Part shown: positions 1-9,109 of the stretch, one piece after another
How the letters are laid out: every line of letters begins with the position of its first letter
How positions within the stretch are numbered: position 1 is the first letter of the stretch
Source: Hyphomicrobium sp.
GTDB lineage: Bacteria > Pseudomonadota > Alphaproteobacteria > Rhizobiales > Hyphomicrobiaceae
Length of the DNA stretch: 64,000 nucleotides
Direction of reading: 5' to 3'
Assembly: GCA_030148425.1 (NCBI GenBank)
Contig: JASBTM010000008.1
Span: forward strand, 736,285-800,284
Program-made: the position numbers and the translations under genes
The notes under the pieces: generated by a model
The model's database searches: none
Told to the model about the DNA's origin: nothing
Seen by the model: only the letters and a program-made list of their open reading frames with translations

Positions 1-2605
1 TGGTGCGATCGGAGGGAACCAACCGCCAGTTCGCGATCAGGATTTGAGCGTCCGCAATTTCCTGCCCCGTCAGCTTGCCGCGAAGAATGTCACGGCGGCG
101 GGTCGCGTCGCCATCGCCCGCGCGCGCCGCAATCGAGACCCATAGGAATGCCTGCTTCAGATCGCGATCGACGCCGAGGCCATTCTCACAAAGGATCGCG
201 AGGTTGAATTGGCTGTCCGGCAATCCGCGCTTCGCCGCTTCGCTGAACCAATGGGCGGCGGTTGTATAATCGGGAGCGCGGTCAGTTTGATTGGCGCTCA
301 GCACGGCAAGATTATGCATCGCCTTGATGTTCCCCTGCGCGGCAGCGCGCTCGTAGAACATTGCCGCCTGCGCCCGGTCGGGCTTAAGCCCGAGACCGCG
401 CTCATACAGAGTAGCCAGCCGGTACTGCGCCTGCGCGAAACCTTGATCAGCCGATCGCTGATACCATTTCGCGGCCTCTTTGAAATTCTGCGTCACGCCC
501 TTGCCTTCCGCATAGCGCGCGCCGACTTCGAACTGAGCCGATGAATCTCCGTTTGCCGCCGCGAGACGAAGCGAGAGCGGTCCGATCATCGCGGACGGCA
601 TCTCGAGCGGTGCAGATCGCCTTACGCCCTCGGGAGGCGCATCGCCACTTGTTTGCGGTTGCCGCGCAATGCCTTCCGTTTCAGCTTCCGACGGCACCAT
701 GGACGTTGGAATGGAGCCTGTCTCTCCCGGCCGTCCAGCTGCGTTGCCAAGCTCTCCCGACATTGCCGCCATCGCCTGATGCCGGCGCGCCTGTTCGAGT
801 TCGGCCTGAGACACGGGCTGATCGAGATCCACAGCTACGCCAATCATCGGCAGCGCTGTCCTAGGCTCGGACGCGCCATCGTCAGCGGATGCGGAATTCG
901 CGGCGTTCGAAGCACCGGCCGGTGCAAGATCGCCGCGCGGACCATTGGCATCCGGCGCCGGAGCCGTCGTCCTTTCGCTACCGCCCGTAGGCGCGGACGG
1001 CGACGTCTTGATCGCGTCCGACGTGCCGGACGTCTTGCCGTCCTGAGCCCGCTGTCCAGACATCCGCTCCGCAGGAACGAGAAGTTCGGGTTCGCGTTTG
1101 ACGCCGAAACCGAACGTGTACCACAGGCCAGCAAGCGCGACGAGCACGAGCGCGGCGACGAGCATCAGGCGCGGGGACGGCGCGGACGGCCCGAACGAGT
1201 TCTTGGCGGCGGCGGGCGACGGCCGCACGGGCCTGCGGCCGGAAAGCGGTGCAGCCGGAGATCCCGCCGTGAGTTGATCGCCTTCTTGTGCGAGGCGCGC
1301 CTTCGCCCGGCGAACGTCGGCAACGAACTCCTGGCGCATCTTCTCACTTCGCTGCGCCATATCCTCCGTCAAGGCATCCGATCCATACGGACCGGAGAAT
1401 GACGGCGCCTCAAGTCCTTGCTCGAACGGCGCGGCGCCGGGCGTCTCAAAGCCGCTCGTAGAAACCGGCGGCTCGAAAGCCTCGGCGTGCACCGTATCGC
1501 TGCCGAACATCAGCGGATTGGCGAAGCTCGAATGACTGACATCCAAGTCCGAAAAGCTCGCGGGCGGTGAGAGATCGATGGCGTCCACGCGATCGAGCAA
1601 GCGCACCATGGCCTGCTGCATCGTATCGAGAATGGCGGCGGTGTGTTCACCTCCCTGACGGTTCTCAGCCATCAGCTGTTCGATGAGCGGCCGCAGCTCG
1701 TCGGCGCCGGCATTCCGGTCGTCGGCATACCGACTGGCAAATCGCTGAGCGGTCTCTTCGGCGACAGCACGCGCGATGGCGTCGATGTCGGGAGATACCT
1801 GCGCGTTCGCCGAAGCCGCCTGCATCCCGGCCAGCGTCTCCGAAACGCTTGCGAGCTGCGTCTCAAGAGTGCTCAAGCGGTCGAGTTGATCGTTCGTCTT
1901 TTCGAGGTGATGCACCACCTCGACCATATGCGCTTCGATCTGACGAACGGCGGCGAGATCGTCGTGGGTCGCGACCCCGGAGAACACCTTCGTAAACTGC
2001 CGCTCGAATTGATCGATGCGCTGGCTGAGATCGGAAAGCCCGTTCTCGGGTTTGACGTGCGCGAGCGAATGCTCGATCCCTCTCGCGATCTCAGCGAACC
2101 GGCTCTCGAGCCACGCTTCATCGATTCTCGAAGACGCTCCGTCTTCGGCATCGCTTTTATCGCTTGGGACATCCCCGTAGAGGCCAGCGAGAGCATCAGC
2201 CGATTGCCGATCCCACGGCTCGAACGCATCATCGGGAGAGACAGCCGCCGCAGCAGCTTCGCCGCCGGTCGCGCGCCGCCGCCGATGCGCTACACCTGCA
2301 GCGTTCTGATAATCGTCGTTCCCGGCATCTGCCAGCCGATGGGCCAGCGCCCCGATGCCTGCCTCGATCTGCGCAAACGCTGGCGCGAACTGATCGGGAA
2401 TGCGCGGCCGAAGCACGTCGGCCTCGCGGGTCATTCCGGAAATCCGGTCCTGCATCTCGTTGAGCGCGGTCGTGTGCCTGCGATCGGCATCCTGGAGCTG
2501 GGCCGCGATGGTATCGAGCATGGATTTGAGTTCGTCGCGGCCGTCGCTGGACGAGCGCTCGTCGCCACCACCACGGTAATCAGCGCTCATTCCGGAATTC
2601 GACAT
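1..2605 (-). CDS. PodJ-like Sel1-repeat membrane protein (3' end outside window)
   Basis: About 868 codons are visible and the gene runs off the left edge. The ATG at 2605 follows a GAGGGGAAG ribosome-binding site. The first ~300 residues are polar and rich in predicted coiled coil. Next comes a disordered Pro/Ser stretch, one transmembrane helix near residues 480-500 (LMLVAALVLVALAGLWYTFG), a second disordered linker, then several Sel1/TPR-like repeats from about residue 670 (for example SAQFEVGARYAEGKGV and AQAQYRLATLYERGLG). This order (cytoplasmic coiled coil, single helix, periplasmic Sel1 repeats) matches PodJ-type polar localisation factors of alphaproteobacteria. A role in cell-pole organisation is inferred from architecture; other coiled-coil/Sel1 proteins are possible. 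Confidence 0.8.
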   Translation of the reverse strand, partial: MSNSGMSADYRGGGDERSSSDGRDELKSMLDTIAAQLQDADRRHTTALNEMQDRISGMTREADVLRPRIPDQFAPAFAQIEAGIGALAHRLADAGNDDYQNAAGVAHRRRRATGGEAAAAAVSPDDAFEPWDRQSADALAGLYGDVPSDKSDAEDGASSRIDEAWLESRFAEIARGIEHSLAHVKPENGLSDLSQRIDQFERQFTKVFSGVATHDDLAAVRQIEAHMVEVVHHLEKTNDQLDRLSTLETQLASVSETLAGMQAASANAQVSPDIDAIARAVAEETAQRFASRYADDRNAGADELRPLIEQLMAENRQGGEHTAAILDTMQQAMVRLLDRVDAIDLSPPASFSDLDVSHSSFANPLMFGSDTVHAEAFEPPVSTSGFETPGAAPFEQGLEAPSFSGPYGSDALTEDMAQRSEKMRQEFVADVRRAKARLAQEGDQLTAGSPAAPLSGRRPVRPSPAAAKNSFGPSAPSPRLMLVAALVLVALAGLWYTFGFGVKREPELLVPAERMSGQRAQDGKTSGTSDAIKTSPSAPTGGSERTTAPAPDANGPRGDLAPAGASNAANSASADDGASEPRTALPMIGVAVDLDQPVSQAELEQARRHQAMAAMSGELGNAAGRPGETGSIPTSMVPSEAETEGIARQPQTSGDAPPEGVRRSAPLEMPSAMIGPLSLRLAAANGDSSAQFEVGARYAEGKGVTQNFKEAAKWYQRSADQGFAQAQYRLATLYERGLGLKPDRAQAAMFYERAAAQGNIKAMHNLAVLSANQTDRAPDYTTAAHWFSEAAKRGLPDSQFNLAILCENGLGVDRDLKQAFLWVSIAARAGDGDATRRRDILRGKLTGQEIADAQILIANWRLVPSDRT

Positions 2606-2958
2606 CTTCCCCTCGAGACAGCGCGATTGCTAACGGTCCGGGAGAGCGCACAGCCGGCCATGCTCCGGACGTCGCAGGGGTCCGTACCGCGTGGGGCAAT
2701 GCGATCATTGGCGGACGCGGCACAAATCAGCTCAGGAGGAACATTTGGGCTTGGCCAGTAAACGCCGGGTTAAAGGCCGTGCCGAAACGATAAAAATTTC
2801 GCTACTTCAATGCCTTATTCGAAGATATTTTTAACGGCCATGGCGCGGGAACTCGCTCTTGTCCGCATCGATTCGATTTTTTCCATGTGCGCCAGCCGTC
2901 TTGCCACACACCGTCGATATGACCATCTCGGGCGTAGCGCCCCATGGAGGATCTCGAA
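2606..2958. other. Intergenic region with a possible 29-codon ORF
   Basis: No long gene lies here. A short frame at 2745-2834 (+) starts with TTG, five bases after a perfect AGGAGG (2734-2739). It encodes 29 residues beginning GLASKRRVKGRAETI and stops at TAA. The strong ribosome-binding site makes a leader peptide or microprotein possible, but nothing else supports it. The rest should hold promoters for the divergent genes on either side. Confidence 0.3.
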
Positions 2959-3513
2959 ATGAGCCTGACGGCGACAAGAGCAACGATGCTCGGACTATGT
3001 CTTGTGCCGGTATTGGCCGCGACCGCAGTTGCAGATCCATCGAGCGATCAGGGTGGCCGGTTCACGATGTCGCCGGTCGACGGCGGGTTCCTCCGCCTCG
3101 ACAGGCAGACCGGCGCCGTCGCCATGTGCGCCAAATCAGGCAGCGACTGGGCCTGCAAGCCAGTCGAAGATCGAACGGTCGATAGCCCCGGCAATCTTTC
3201 ACACGTTGAGGCCGAAAACCGGGAGCTCAAGAGCCGCGTCAAGGAACTTGAGGATCTTCTCGAGACGAAGCCGCTCGGACCACCGCCGCACCTTGATGGC
3301 CCGCTCGCCGACGGCCCTCCCGGCGGAACCTCGCAGCTGCCTTCGGAACAGGAAGTCGATCAGGCGCTCGATTACATGTCTCGCGTCTATAAGAAGATCC
3401 GCGATCACATCAAGGATCTCGACAAGCCTCTGCCGCCAGGCGAACAACCGCCGCCTCCGCCAGGGGCGCCGCCTGCGCCGCCGACAGCGTCCGGCCCCAA
3501 AAGTGCGCTCTAG
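2959..3513 (+). CDS. Secreted coiled-coil protein of unknown function
   Basis: The product is 184 residues. The ATG at 2959 is preferred over one at 2944 because GGAGG (2946-2950) lies directly upstream of it. A signal peptide ends near AATAVADP. A short region with two cysteines (MCAKSGSDWACKP) follows, then a coiled coil (AENRELKSRVKELEDLLE) and a Pro-rich tail of about 35 residues. This is probably a periplasmic or envelope protein. No family was recognised. Confidence 0.75.
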   Translation: MSLTATRATMLGLCLVPVLAATAVADPSSDQGGRFTMSPVDGGFLRLDRQTGAVAMCAKSGSDWACKPVEDRTVDSPGNLSHVEAENRELKSRVKELEDLLETKPLGPPPHLDGPLADGPPGGTSQLPSEQEVDQALDYMSRVYKKIRDHIKDLDKPLPPGEQPPPPPGAPPAPPTASGPKSAL

Positions 3514-3540
3514 CGCAGTTTAAGCCGAAACGTCCGGCTG

Positions 3541-4500
3541 CTAAGCGCTTGCAAACTTTCGCGTGGCGCGAATGAGTTCGTGGACGATGCCGGGCTCCGT
3601 CATCGCATGCCCTGCGTCGGCGACGACGCGCAGGTCGGCGGGCCATACGTTGCTCAGCATCACGGCGTTCTTCACCGGCGTTACGACATCGTAGCGCCCA
3701 TGCACGATGACACCCGGAATATCGCTGAGACGATGCGCTTCCAGAAGCAGTTCGCCGTCGCGGCGGAAAAAACCGGCGTTGACGAAATAATGGCTTTCAA
3801 TGCGCGCGAACGCCAGCGCGTAGGCGTCCGCTCCGAACCGTGCAACGCGATCTGCTTCGGGCAGTAGCGAAAGCGTTGTTCCTTCCCAGACGCTCCACGC
3901 CCGCGCCGCGTTGAGCCGCACGCTGAGATCGCTCGCCGTCAAACGGCGGTAATACGCGCCGATCATGTCGTCACGCTCGGAAGGCGGGATCGGACGCTGA
4001 AACTCCGCGAAGGCTTCGGGAAACAGCCAACTGCAGCCGTCTTGATAGAACCAGCGAAGCTCGGCCTGCGTCAGCAAAAAAATTCCGCGCAGAACCATCG
4101 AGCTGACCCGCTCAGGATAGGTTTCCGCGTAGGCAAGGGCCAGCGTCGAGCCCCACGAGCCGCCGAAGATCTGCCAGCTCCTGATGCCGAGCTCGGTCCG
4201 AATGCGTTCGATGTCGGCAACAAGATCGTTCGTCGTGTTGTTTTCGAGCGAAGCGTTTGGCGTCGAGCGGCCACAGCCGCGCTGATCGAAAAGCACGATG
4301 CGGTAGCGGTCCGGATCGTGGAAGCGGCGCATGGTCGGATTACAGCCGCCGCCCGGTCCTCCATGCAGAATGACGACCGGAAGACCGTTCGGATTTCCGC
4401 ACTCTTCAACGTAGAGCGTATGCCCATCGCCGACGGGCAGACGGTATTCCCGAAACGGCATGAGCGGCGGATAGAGATCCAGGCGATCGCGGATGGTCAT
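3541..4500 (-). CDS. pip: Prolyl iminopeptidase (alpha/beta hydrolase)
   Basis: The 319-residue product matches proline iminopeptidase (EC 3.4.11.5), which removes N-terminal proline from peptides in the cytoplasm. The oxyanion motif HGGPGGG is at residues 46-52. The nucleophile elbow GGSWGS is at 113-118, with Ser115 as catalytic serine. FDQRGCGRS, typical of the family, follows the first beta strands. HGRYD and a terminal GHAM supply the likely Asp and His of the triad. Length is normal for the family. The ATG at 4500 matches the usual family N-terminus; an upstream start at 4536 would add 12 residues with no family similarity. Confidence 0.92.
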   Translation of the reverse strand: MTIRDRLDLYPPLMPFREYRLPVGDGHTLYVEECGNPNGLPVVILHGGPGGGCNPTMRRFHDPDRYRIVLFDQRGCGRSTPNASLENNTTNDLVADIERIRTELGIRSWQIFGGSWGSTLALAYAETYPERVSSMVLRGIFLLTQAELRWFYQDGCSWLFPEAFAEFQRPIPPSERDDMIGAYYRRLTASDLSVRLNAARAWSVWEGTTLSLLPEADRVARFGADAYALAFARIESHYFVNAGFFRRDGELLLEAHRLSDIPGVIVHGRYDVVTPVKNAVMLSNVWPADLRVVADAGHAMTEPGIVHELIRATRKFASA

Positions 4501-4566
4501 GGATTGCTCTTTATAGGGCTCTGACCTGACGAGCAATCAAGGCAACCGGCCGAAGTCAAGAAGGGC

Positions 4567-6408
4567 CTACACGGGAGTGCGAGCGTGCTTTCTAAGCTGC
4601 AGCCTCTGCATCTCGCGGTCATAGATGATCTCGCCACCCGGAACCCGGATATCACGGATGACCTCGAGCCCCCGGCGGTTGGCCTCAGGCCGCATCAGGC
4701 TCGCCCCAATTGCGAGAGCGAGGGAAATCGGCAAACCGAGAATTCCCGCAATCGGGCTTGGGGTCGAAAGCGTGCCCATTTCGCTCATGAGAATAGCAAA
4801 TGACGCTGCCACGAAGCCCGAGAGGACACCGACAGTCGCTCCACCGACGGTCAGCCTCTTCCACCAGATTGACAGCACCATGACGGGAAAGAGGCTTGCA
4901 CCCGTGATCGACAACGCCCACAGCACCAGCCGCAATGGATCCGATGGCGCGATGATGGATAAAGCGGCGCCCGAGAAAGCCACGGCGATGATGAAGCCCC
5001 GCACGACCCAGATCCGGCTTTGCGGCGACGGCGGCTCCCACGACATCCCCTGGACGACATCTTCTCCAAGCACGGCTGCGAGCGAAACGGTTGTCGCGCT
5101 GGCCGTCACGAGCGCTGCGCCGAGTGCGCCGACAATGAGAAGATAAGAGAACGCTGACGGCAGTCCGATTGCCAACGGCAGGGCGAACAGCACGCCGTCG
5201 CGATCGAATTTTAATCCGCTGAAGCCAAGACGCGTCGCCGCCTGATCGAACGACACGAGATTTTCGGCAGCCGCATGAAACAGCCATTGCGGCAACGGTC
5301 CGAGCCGCTCGCTCATGACGGCATCGAGCGTAAAATCACGCATGAAGACCGCGACCGATGAAATCGTCAGCAGCGCGAGCCCTGAAAACACCGTCGCCCA
5401 TCCAAGCGACTTGCGCGCCTCATAAACGCCAGGCGTCGCCGCCACGCGCGGCAACAGCCACGGAGCGGCGCAAATCCCGGTTGCGATGGCAAATATCCCG
5501 ATGATGAACGCCATCGGCCCGATCGAGCCGAAAGGCTGCGTATAAGGCTTGGTGATGGTTGCGAAGCCTTCCGGCGGCAACTGGAAAGCCAGCGGCCACG
5601 CGCTGATATTTTGCAGCCCTTCGTTGACCTCGTTTCGCACCAGTCCACGGACCATCGGACCGTTGGCAAGCTGAGGAATGGGAAGGCTTGTAACGATGAC
5701 GCTCACCGTCGTTGCGACCGCAAGAAGCGCCAGAAACAGCGCGATCGATTGCGCCACGCCCGCCCACGTGAACGAACGCTTTCCGCCGGCGACCGTCGAC
5801 ACTGCAATGGTCAGGGCGAGCAACAAGACGAGGTTGCTGACACTGCCGCCGACCAGGCGCTGCGCGACTTCCCCTCCGATGCGCAGCTCTGCCGAAAGTA
5901 CGAGGAGCATGGGCACAGCCGCGACCGCCGCAGTGACGACCCTAAGACCCTGGCTTTCGAAGCGGCGGCCGAGATAGCTCGGAACCGTGAAAGCACCAAA
6001 CTTGCGATAGAACGGCGCGAGCCCGATCGCCATCATGACGAAGCCGGTCAGTGTTCCGATCAGCAGGATCAGCGCATCGAAACCCGAGAAAAAGAATGCG
6101 CCGGTTCCCGCGACGACGAAGGTTCCGCCGAGCGCCGAAGCTCCAAGCAGAACGCCGGTATAAGCTGCGGGCACCCGGCGACCCGCCGCGAAATAGCAGA
6201 GAATATCGTTGCTGCCGACGCTGAGGCCGATGGCGGCATAGACCAGAATGGGGACCGCGAGGAATACCACGCGCAAAAACTGTTCATCGAACTTCAACTG
6301 CTCGAAAATCAGAACGAGCAGAAACAGCGCTGCATAGAGTGCCGCGAAGATGCTGAAGTATGTGCCGAGGCGCGGATTGACCATTCTCGCGCGTGCGCCA
6401 AACGCCAT
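4567..6408 (-). CDS. Sodium:solute symporter, large subunit (VC_2705-type)
   Basis: This is a 613-residue polytopic protein of the SSS family with about 13 predicted membrane helices. The N-terminal SVGSNDILCYFAAGRRVP and the SYLGRRFES segment are typical of the subfamily that pairs with a DUF4212 small subunit. Those pairs are usually annotated as acetate- or pyruvate-like sodium symporters; the substrate here is unknown. The ATG at 6408 follows GAGGCGGG. A GTG at 6420 overlapping the small-subunit stop is an alternative. The two genes form one transcription unit on the minus strand. Confidence 0.88.
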   Translation of the reverse strand: MAFGARARMVNPRLGTYFSIFAALYAALFLLVLIFEQLKFDEQFLRVVFLAVPILVYAAIGLSVGSNDILCYFAAGRRVPAAYTGVLLGASALGGTFVVAGTGAFFFSGFDALILLIGTLTGFVMMAIGLAPFYRKFGAFTVPSYLGRRFESQGLRVVTAAVAAVPMLLVLSAELRIGGEVAQRLVGGSVSNLVLLLALTIAVSTVAGGKRSFTWAGVAQSIALFLALLAVATTVSVIVTSLPIPQLANGPMVRGLVRNEVNEGLQNISAWPLAFQLPPEGFATITKPYTQPFGSIGPMAFIIGIFAIATGICAAPWLLPRVAATPGVYEARKSLGWATVFSGLALLTISSVAVFMRDFTLDAVMSERLGPLPQWLFHAAAENLVSFDQAATRLGFSGLKFDRDGVLFALPLAIGLPSAFSYLLIVGALGAALVTASATTVSLAAVLGEDVVQGMSWEPPSPQSRIWVVRGFIIAVAFSGAALSIIAPSDPLRLVLWALSITGASLFPVMVLSIWWKRLTVGGATVGVLSGFVAASFAILMSEMGTLSTPSPIAGILGLPISLALAIGASLMRPEANRRGLEVIRDIRVPGGEIIYDREMQRLQLRKHARTPV

Positions 6409-6416
6409 ATCCCGCC

Positions 6417-6677
6417 TCACATATCCTCATGCGCGCCGTGCCAGTGATCGATGGCATTCTGGCGGTTGACGTAGCTCGCGACGGTCACGAGGGCGATGAC
6501 GAAAAAGCCGTGTGCTGCGAGAAAATACCCCAGGGGGAAGCCCAGGAACCTATTCGCGTTCAACTGCTCGGCATAGAGCGGCAAAACGATGACAACCGCC
6601 AGGAAGGGGATGATGCTGGCAATGACCTGCCACTTCGTATGGCGCCAGTAAGGTTTGCGTTCCTTGCGCTCAATCAT
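6417..6677 (-). CDS. DUF4212 sodium symporter small subunit
   Basis: The product is 86 residues. It opens with a polar segment containing YWRHTKW, followed by two hydrophobic helices (IIPFLAVVIVLPLYAEQLN and GYFLAAHGFFVIALVTVAS) and a short YVNRQNAIDHWHG tail. This is the DUF4212 pattern, always found beside a VC_2705-type symporter. The ATG at 6677 follows AAGGTG; longer upstream starts lack a good site. It ends 8 bases before the chosen start of the large subunit, so the two are likely co-translated. Confidence 0.88.
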   Translation of the reverse strand: MIERKERKPYWRHTKWQVIASIIPFLAVVIVLPLYAEQLNANRFLGFPLGYFLAAHGFFVIALVTVASYVNRQNAIDHWHGAHEDM

Positions 6678-6924
6678 CGTGACACCTTGCTTCTCCGCCC
6701 CCGCGTGGGCATTGCCGCCCGCGAACCGGGCCATTATGCCCGCCGTCTCGGGCCTTTGTCCAATCGTCGTCCAATCGTCCTGGCGCCGGAAAAGCCCAAC
6801 GCTCCGTTGTCGGCGGCCGCATCATCCCCTAAAATTTTGCCGCGGGAATCGCGCCGGTCCCCGGGATTTGGGCGCGGCATCCGCAGCCGGGCACGCCAAC
6901 GCATCATCTCGGAAGGACATCTTC

Positions 6925-7314
6925 ATGAGCATATTCGACGAATTCAAAGAATTCGCCATGAGAGGCAACGTCATTGATCTTGCCGTCGGCGTGATCATGG
7001 GCGCCGCCTTCGCTCCCATCGTCTCGTCCCTCGTCGACAATGTCGTTATGCCTCCCATTGGCTATATGATGGCGGGAATAGATTTCTCGAATCTCGCCGT
7101 CGACATTCCCACCCCCACGAACCCGGTTGCGATCAAGTACGGCATTTTCCTCAATGCCGTCATCAAATTCATCATCACGGCCTTCGCGATCTTCCTCCTG
7201 GTCAAGGCGGTCAACACGATGAAGAAGCCGAAAGCCGCAGGAGGACCGCCGCCGCCAACCCCGACGGAAGAATACCTCAAGGAAATTCGCGACCTCCTCG
7301 CGAAAAAAGCCTAA
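6925..7314 (+). CDS. mscL: Large-conductance mechanosensitive channel MscL
   Basis: The 129-residue product is an inner-membrane pentameric channel that opens under osmotic downshock. It starts with the conserved cytoplasmic helix (FDEFKEFAMRGNVIDLAVGV). TM1 runs through GVIMGAAFAPIVSSLVDNV, TM2 through FIITAFAIFLLVKAVN, and a C-terminal helix contains EEYLKEIRDLL. The start is set by GGAAGGA 8 bases upstream. A hairpin at 7339-7368 between this gene and the convergent next gene may help end transcription, but has no T-run. Confidence 0.96.
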   Translation: MSIFDEFKEFAMRGNVIDLAVGVIMGAAFAPIVSSLVDNVVMPPIGYMMAGIDFSNLAVDIPTPTNPVAIKYGIFLNAVIKFIITAFAIFLLVKAVNTMKKPKAAGGPPPPTPTEEYLKEIRDLLAKKA

Positions 7315-7406
7315 CCAGCCCCAGACCGACATCCATGATCGCGAGCGCGGCCCCGTGTCCGCTCGCGACTTCGTATGCCGAGCACATCCAAGTGCCGCTT
7401 GTCGGA

Positions 7407-7712
7407 CTATTGCTTACCGTTGATCTGGAGTTGCTGGTCGACCCAACCGCTCACGCTTAAGCTGACGGACGACGGCTTCTTCTGATCGATCGCCGACCGC
7501 GTCGCTTCGAGATCGTTGACGCGGGCATCGAGATCGGACGATGTGCCGGACCCAGATCCGACGGCCTGATTGATCTGCTGGTCGACCTTTGACGAAAGCT
7601 GCGATGACCTCGGGGCGTCCGGCGAGCCGGCATCGCCCGCCAGCGCCGCGCCAGCGAGGCTGCAGCTTGCGAGGGCGGCAACGATCCAGAAAGTCGAAGA
7701 ACCGAGCTTCAC
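7407..7712 (-). CDS. Small secreted protein of unknown function
   Basis: The product is 101 residues. The GTG start at 7712 follows GGGGGGAG and gives a clean signal peptide (VAALASCSLAGAALAGDAG). The mature part is polar, with SSKVDQQINQAVG and SGWVDQQLQIN near its two ends, a loose internal similarity. It is presumably periplasmic. No family was recognised. Confidence 0.65.
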   Translation of the reverse strand: MKLGSSTFWIVAALASCSLAGAALAGDAGSPDAPRSSQLSSKVDQQINQAVGSGSGTSSDLDARVNDLEATRSAIDQKKPSSVSLSVSGWVDQQLQINGKQ

Positions 7713-7841
7713 GGCACTCCCCCCAAAGCAATTTGGCCGAAACCATGTGGGCCACGCAAACATGGCGATTCGGAGAATGCCGGGCGAAATAGCCCCCTGA
7801 TCGGCGAGGAAACGAGCGGATGAACGCGATCCCGGCCTCTT

Positions 7842-8381
7842 TCAGTCGTCATGCAACGCCCTTTGGCCCGGCCCGGCATCCAAACCGGTTTTGGCTTCTC
7901 GCGCCACGAGGCCCCCAATAACCACCTCCGAAATCCAGTGCAGCACGGCCCCCACCACGCCGCCAAGGAGCACCTCGGCGCCGCGCTGAAACCCGACAAC
8001 GAGCATCGGCGTCGCGGGATCCGTCTCAAGGAACACCAGCGGGCACGTCCACATGCACACCCGGACCAGCGGATAACGCCGCGCGATAATCGCCGCGATG
8101 GCCACCGCAACGGCCATTTGCACGGCAACATCTGCATGCAGCGGTTGCAGCACCGAGCCGACCAGAACCGCCACCACGACGCCGACAACCGTGCCGAAAA
8201 GCCGGCCGGCCGTCGCCGTCCGTGTATCGTTAAGCTTCTCCTGGCTGACGATCACACCGGACATCGACGCCCATACGGGATGCGGAAGGCCGATGGCATT
8301 CGCCAGCATATAGGAGAGCGTCGCCGCGCCGGAGCACCGCACCACGAATGCTATGTGTCGCGCGATCTCTTCTTTCGTCAT
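7842..8381 (-). CDS. FUSC-family (aromatic acid exporter-like) membrane protein
   Basis: The product has 179 residues and about five or six membrane helices. HPVWASMSGVIV near residue 35 and the paired helices GRLFGTVVGVVVAVLVG and VAVAIAAIIARRYPLV are characteristic of the FUSC/ArAE N-terminal membrane domain. Full-length exporters are much longer and carry a cytoplasmic half that is absent here, so this belongs to the short FUSC-only group. Substrate unknown. Confidence 0.75.
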   Translation of the reverse strand: MTKEEIARHIAFVVRCSGAATLSYMLANAIGLPHPVWASMSGVIVSQEKLNDTRTATAGRLFGTVVGVVVAVLVGSVLQPLHADVAVQMAVAVAIAAIIARRYPLVRVCMWTCPLVFLETDPATPMLVVGFQRGAEVLLGGVVGAVLHWISEVVIGGLVAREAKTGLDAGPGQRALHDD

Positions 8382-8519
8382 TCAGACACCGCGAATCGCG
8401 AACTGGATCCCTCTTCGCACCGGGCGGAAGAAATGCGAAGTCTTGTGGACGCTAATCCTAGCCAGGGAAGCGTACGGGTTGCGGGAACCTTGGAAAAGTG
8501 CCAAATCCACGAGCCGCAA

Positions 8520-8593
8520 GCGGGCGTAGTTCAATGGTAGAACGGCAGCTTCCCAAGCTGCATACGTGGGTTCGATTCCCATCGCCCGCTCCA
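8520..8593 (+). tRNA. tRNA-Gly (CCC)
   Basis: The sequence folds as a complete tRNA of 74 bases including an encoded CCA (8591-8593). The acceptor stem GCGGGCG pairs with CGCCCGC. The anticodon stem GCAGC/GCTGC encloses loop TTCCCAA, giving anticodon CCC. The T-loop GGTTCGATTCC is standard. Confidence 0.96.
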
Positions 8594-9009
8594 GCCGGCA
8601 ACTTGTTTAAAATCGCCCTATATTTTCGCGACGCGCATCGATCGACCACTTTCGTCGATCGGATTTCTGCGTTGGCGCAGTCGATCCGCACATAGATTGT
8701 GCAATTCGCACCCGCTTCGATTTTTAACTGCCTTCGCTAAACGCAACACTGGCATGTGCAGAGCTCTGATCGGTGTCGCGCAACGATAGAGAATTCGGGA
8801 AATCTTGGCGGATTCCAAAGCGAGGTTTTGCAATTGTCGCATCTAACATGTTGCAATCGCTGTTGACGCGTTCGTGATAATGAACTTGATTGCGTGCGTT
8901 GCGACGCGGAGTTCGTCTCGTTGCCGCAACACCTTGAGAAGACGTTCAAAACCCGAACGGCAACAGTGATGACCAAGCGTCATCGCTGACCCGTTATATG
9001 ACAATAATA
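8594..9009. other. Non-coding region upstream of the xoxF leader
   Basis: No credible gene was seen on either strand. Two copies of TTGCAAT occur about 23 bases apart near 8827-8856, and a GTTGCG...CGCAAC inverted repeat spans about 8897-8930. Either could be a regulator site for xoxF; this is inferred only from position. Confidence 0.4.
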
Positions 9010-9109
9010 ATATAAAATAGGGTCCTTTTGGACGCCGGCTTCTGCCGGCTTTTGTGCACCGCTTTCGGCATACGCCGAAGGGCGCGACGAGTCGCGAATG
9101 GAGGACTTA
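9010..9109 (+). promoter_or_regulatory. xoxF promoter and leader with consecutive hairpins
   Basis: A TATAAA box at 9011-9016 could be the -10 element, putting the transcript start near 9022. Four inverted repeats follow in the leader: GTCC-TTTT-GGAC (9022-9033), GCCGGC-TTCT-GCCGGC directly followed by TTTT (9034-9053), TTCGGC-ATAC-GCCGAA (9064-9079) and CGCGA-CGAG-TCGCG (9083-9096). The ribosome-binding site GGAGG (9100-9104) comes next. The second hairpin plus T-run resembles an attenuator. Regulation through this leader is inference. Confidence 0.5.

Noticed and set aside
1643..2761. Long plus-strand frame opposite the Sel1-repeat gene
   Set aside because: It is the shadow of the minus-strand coding frame; composition is not protein-like and it has no ribosome-binding site.
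8382..8695. Frames overlapping tRNA-Gly with residues such as GDGNRTHVCSLGSC
   Set aside because: This is a well-known false protein produced by translating the tRNA gene.
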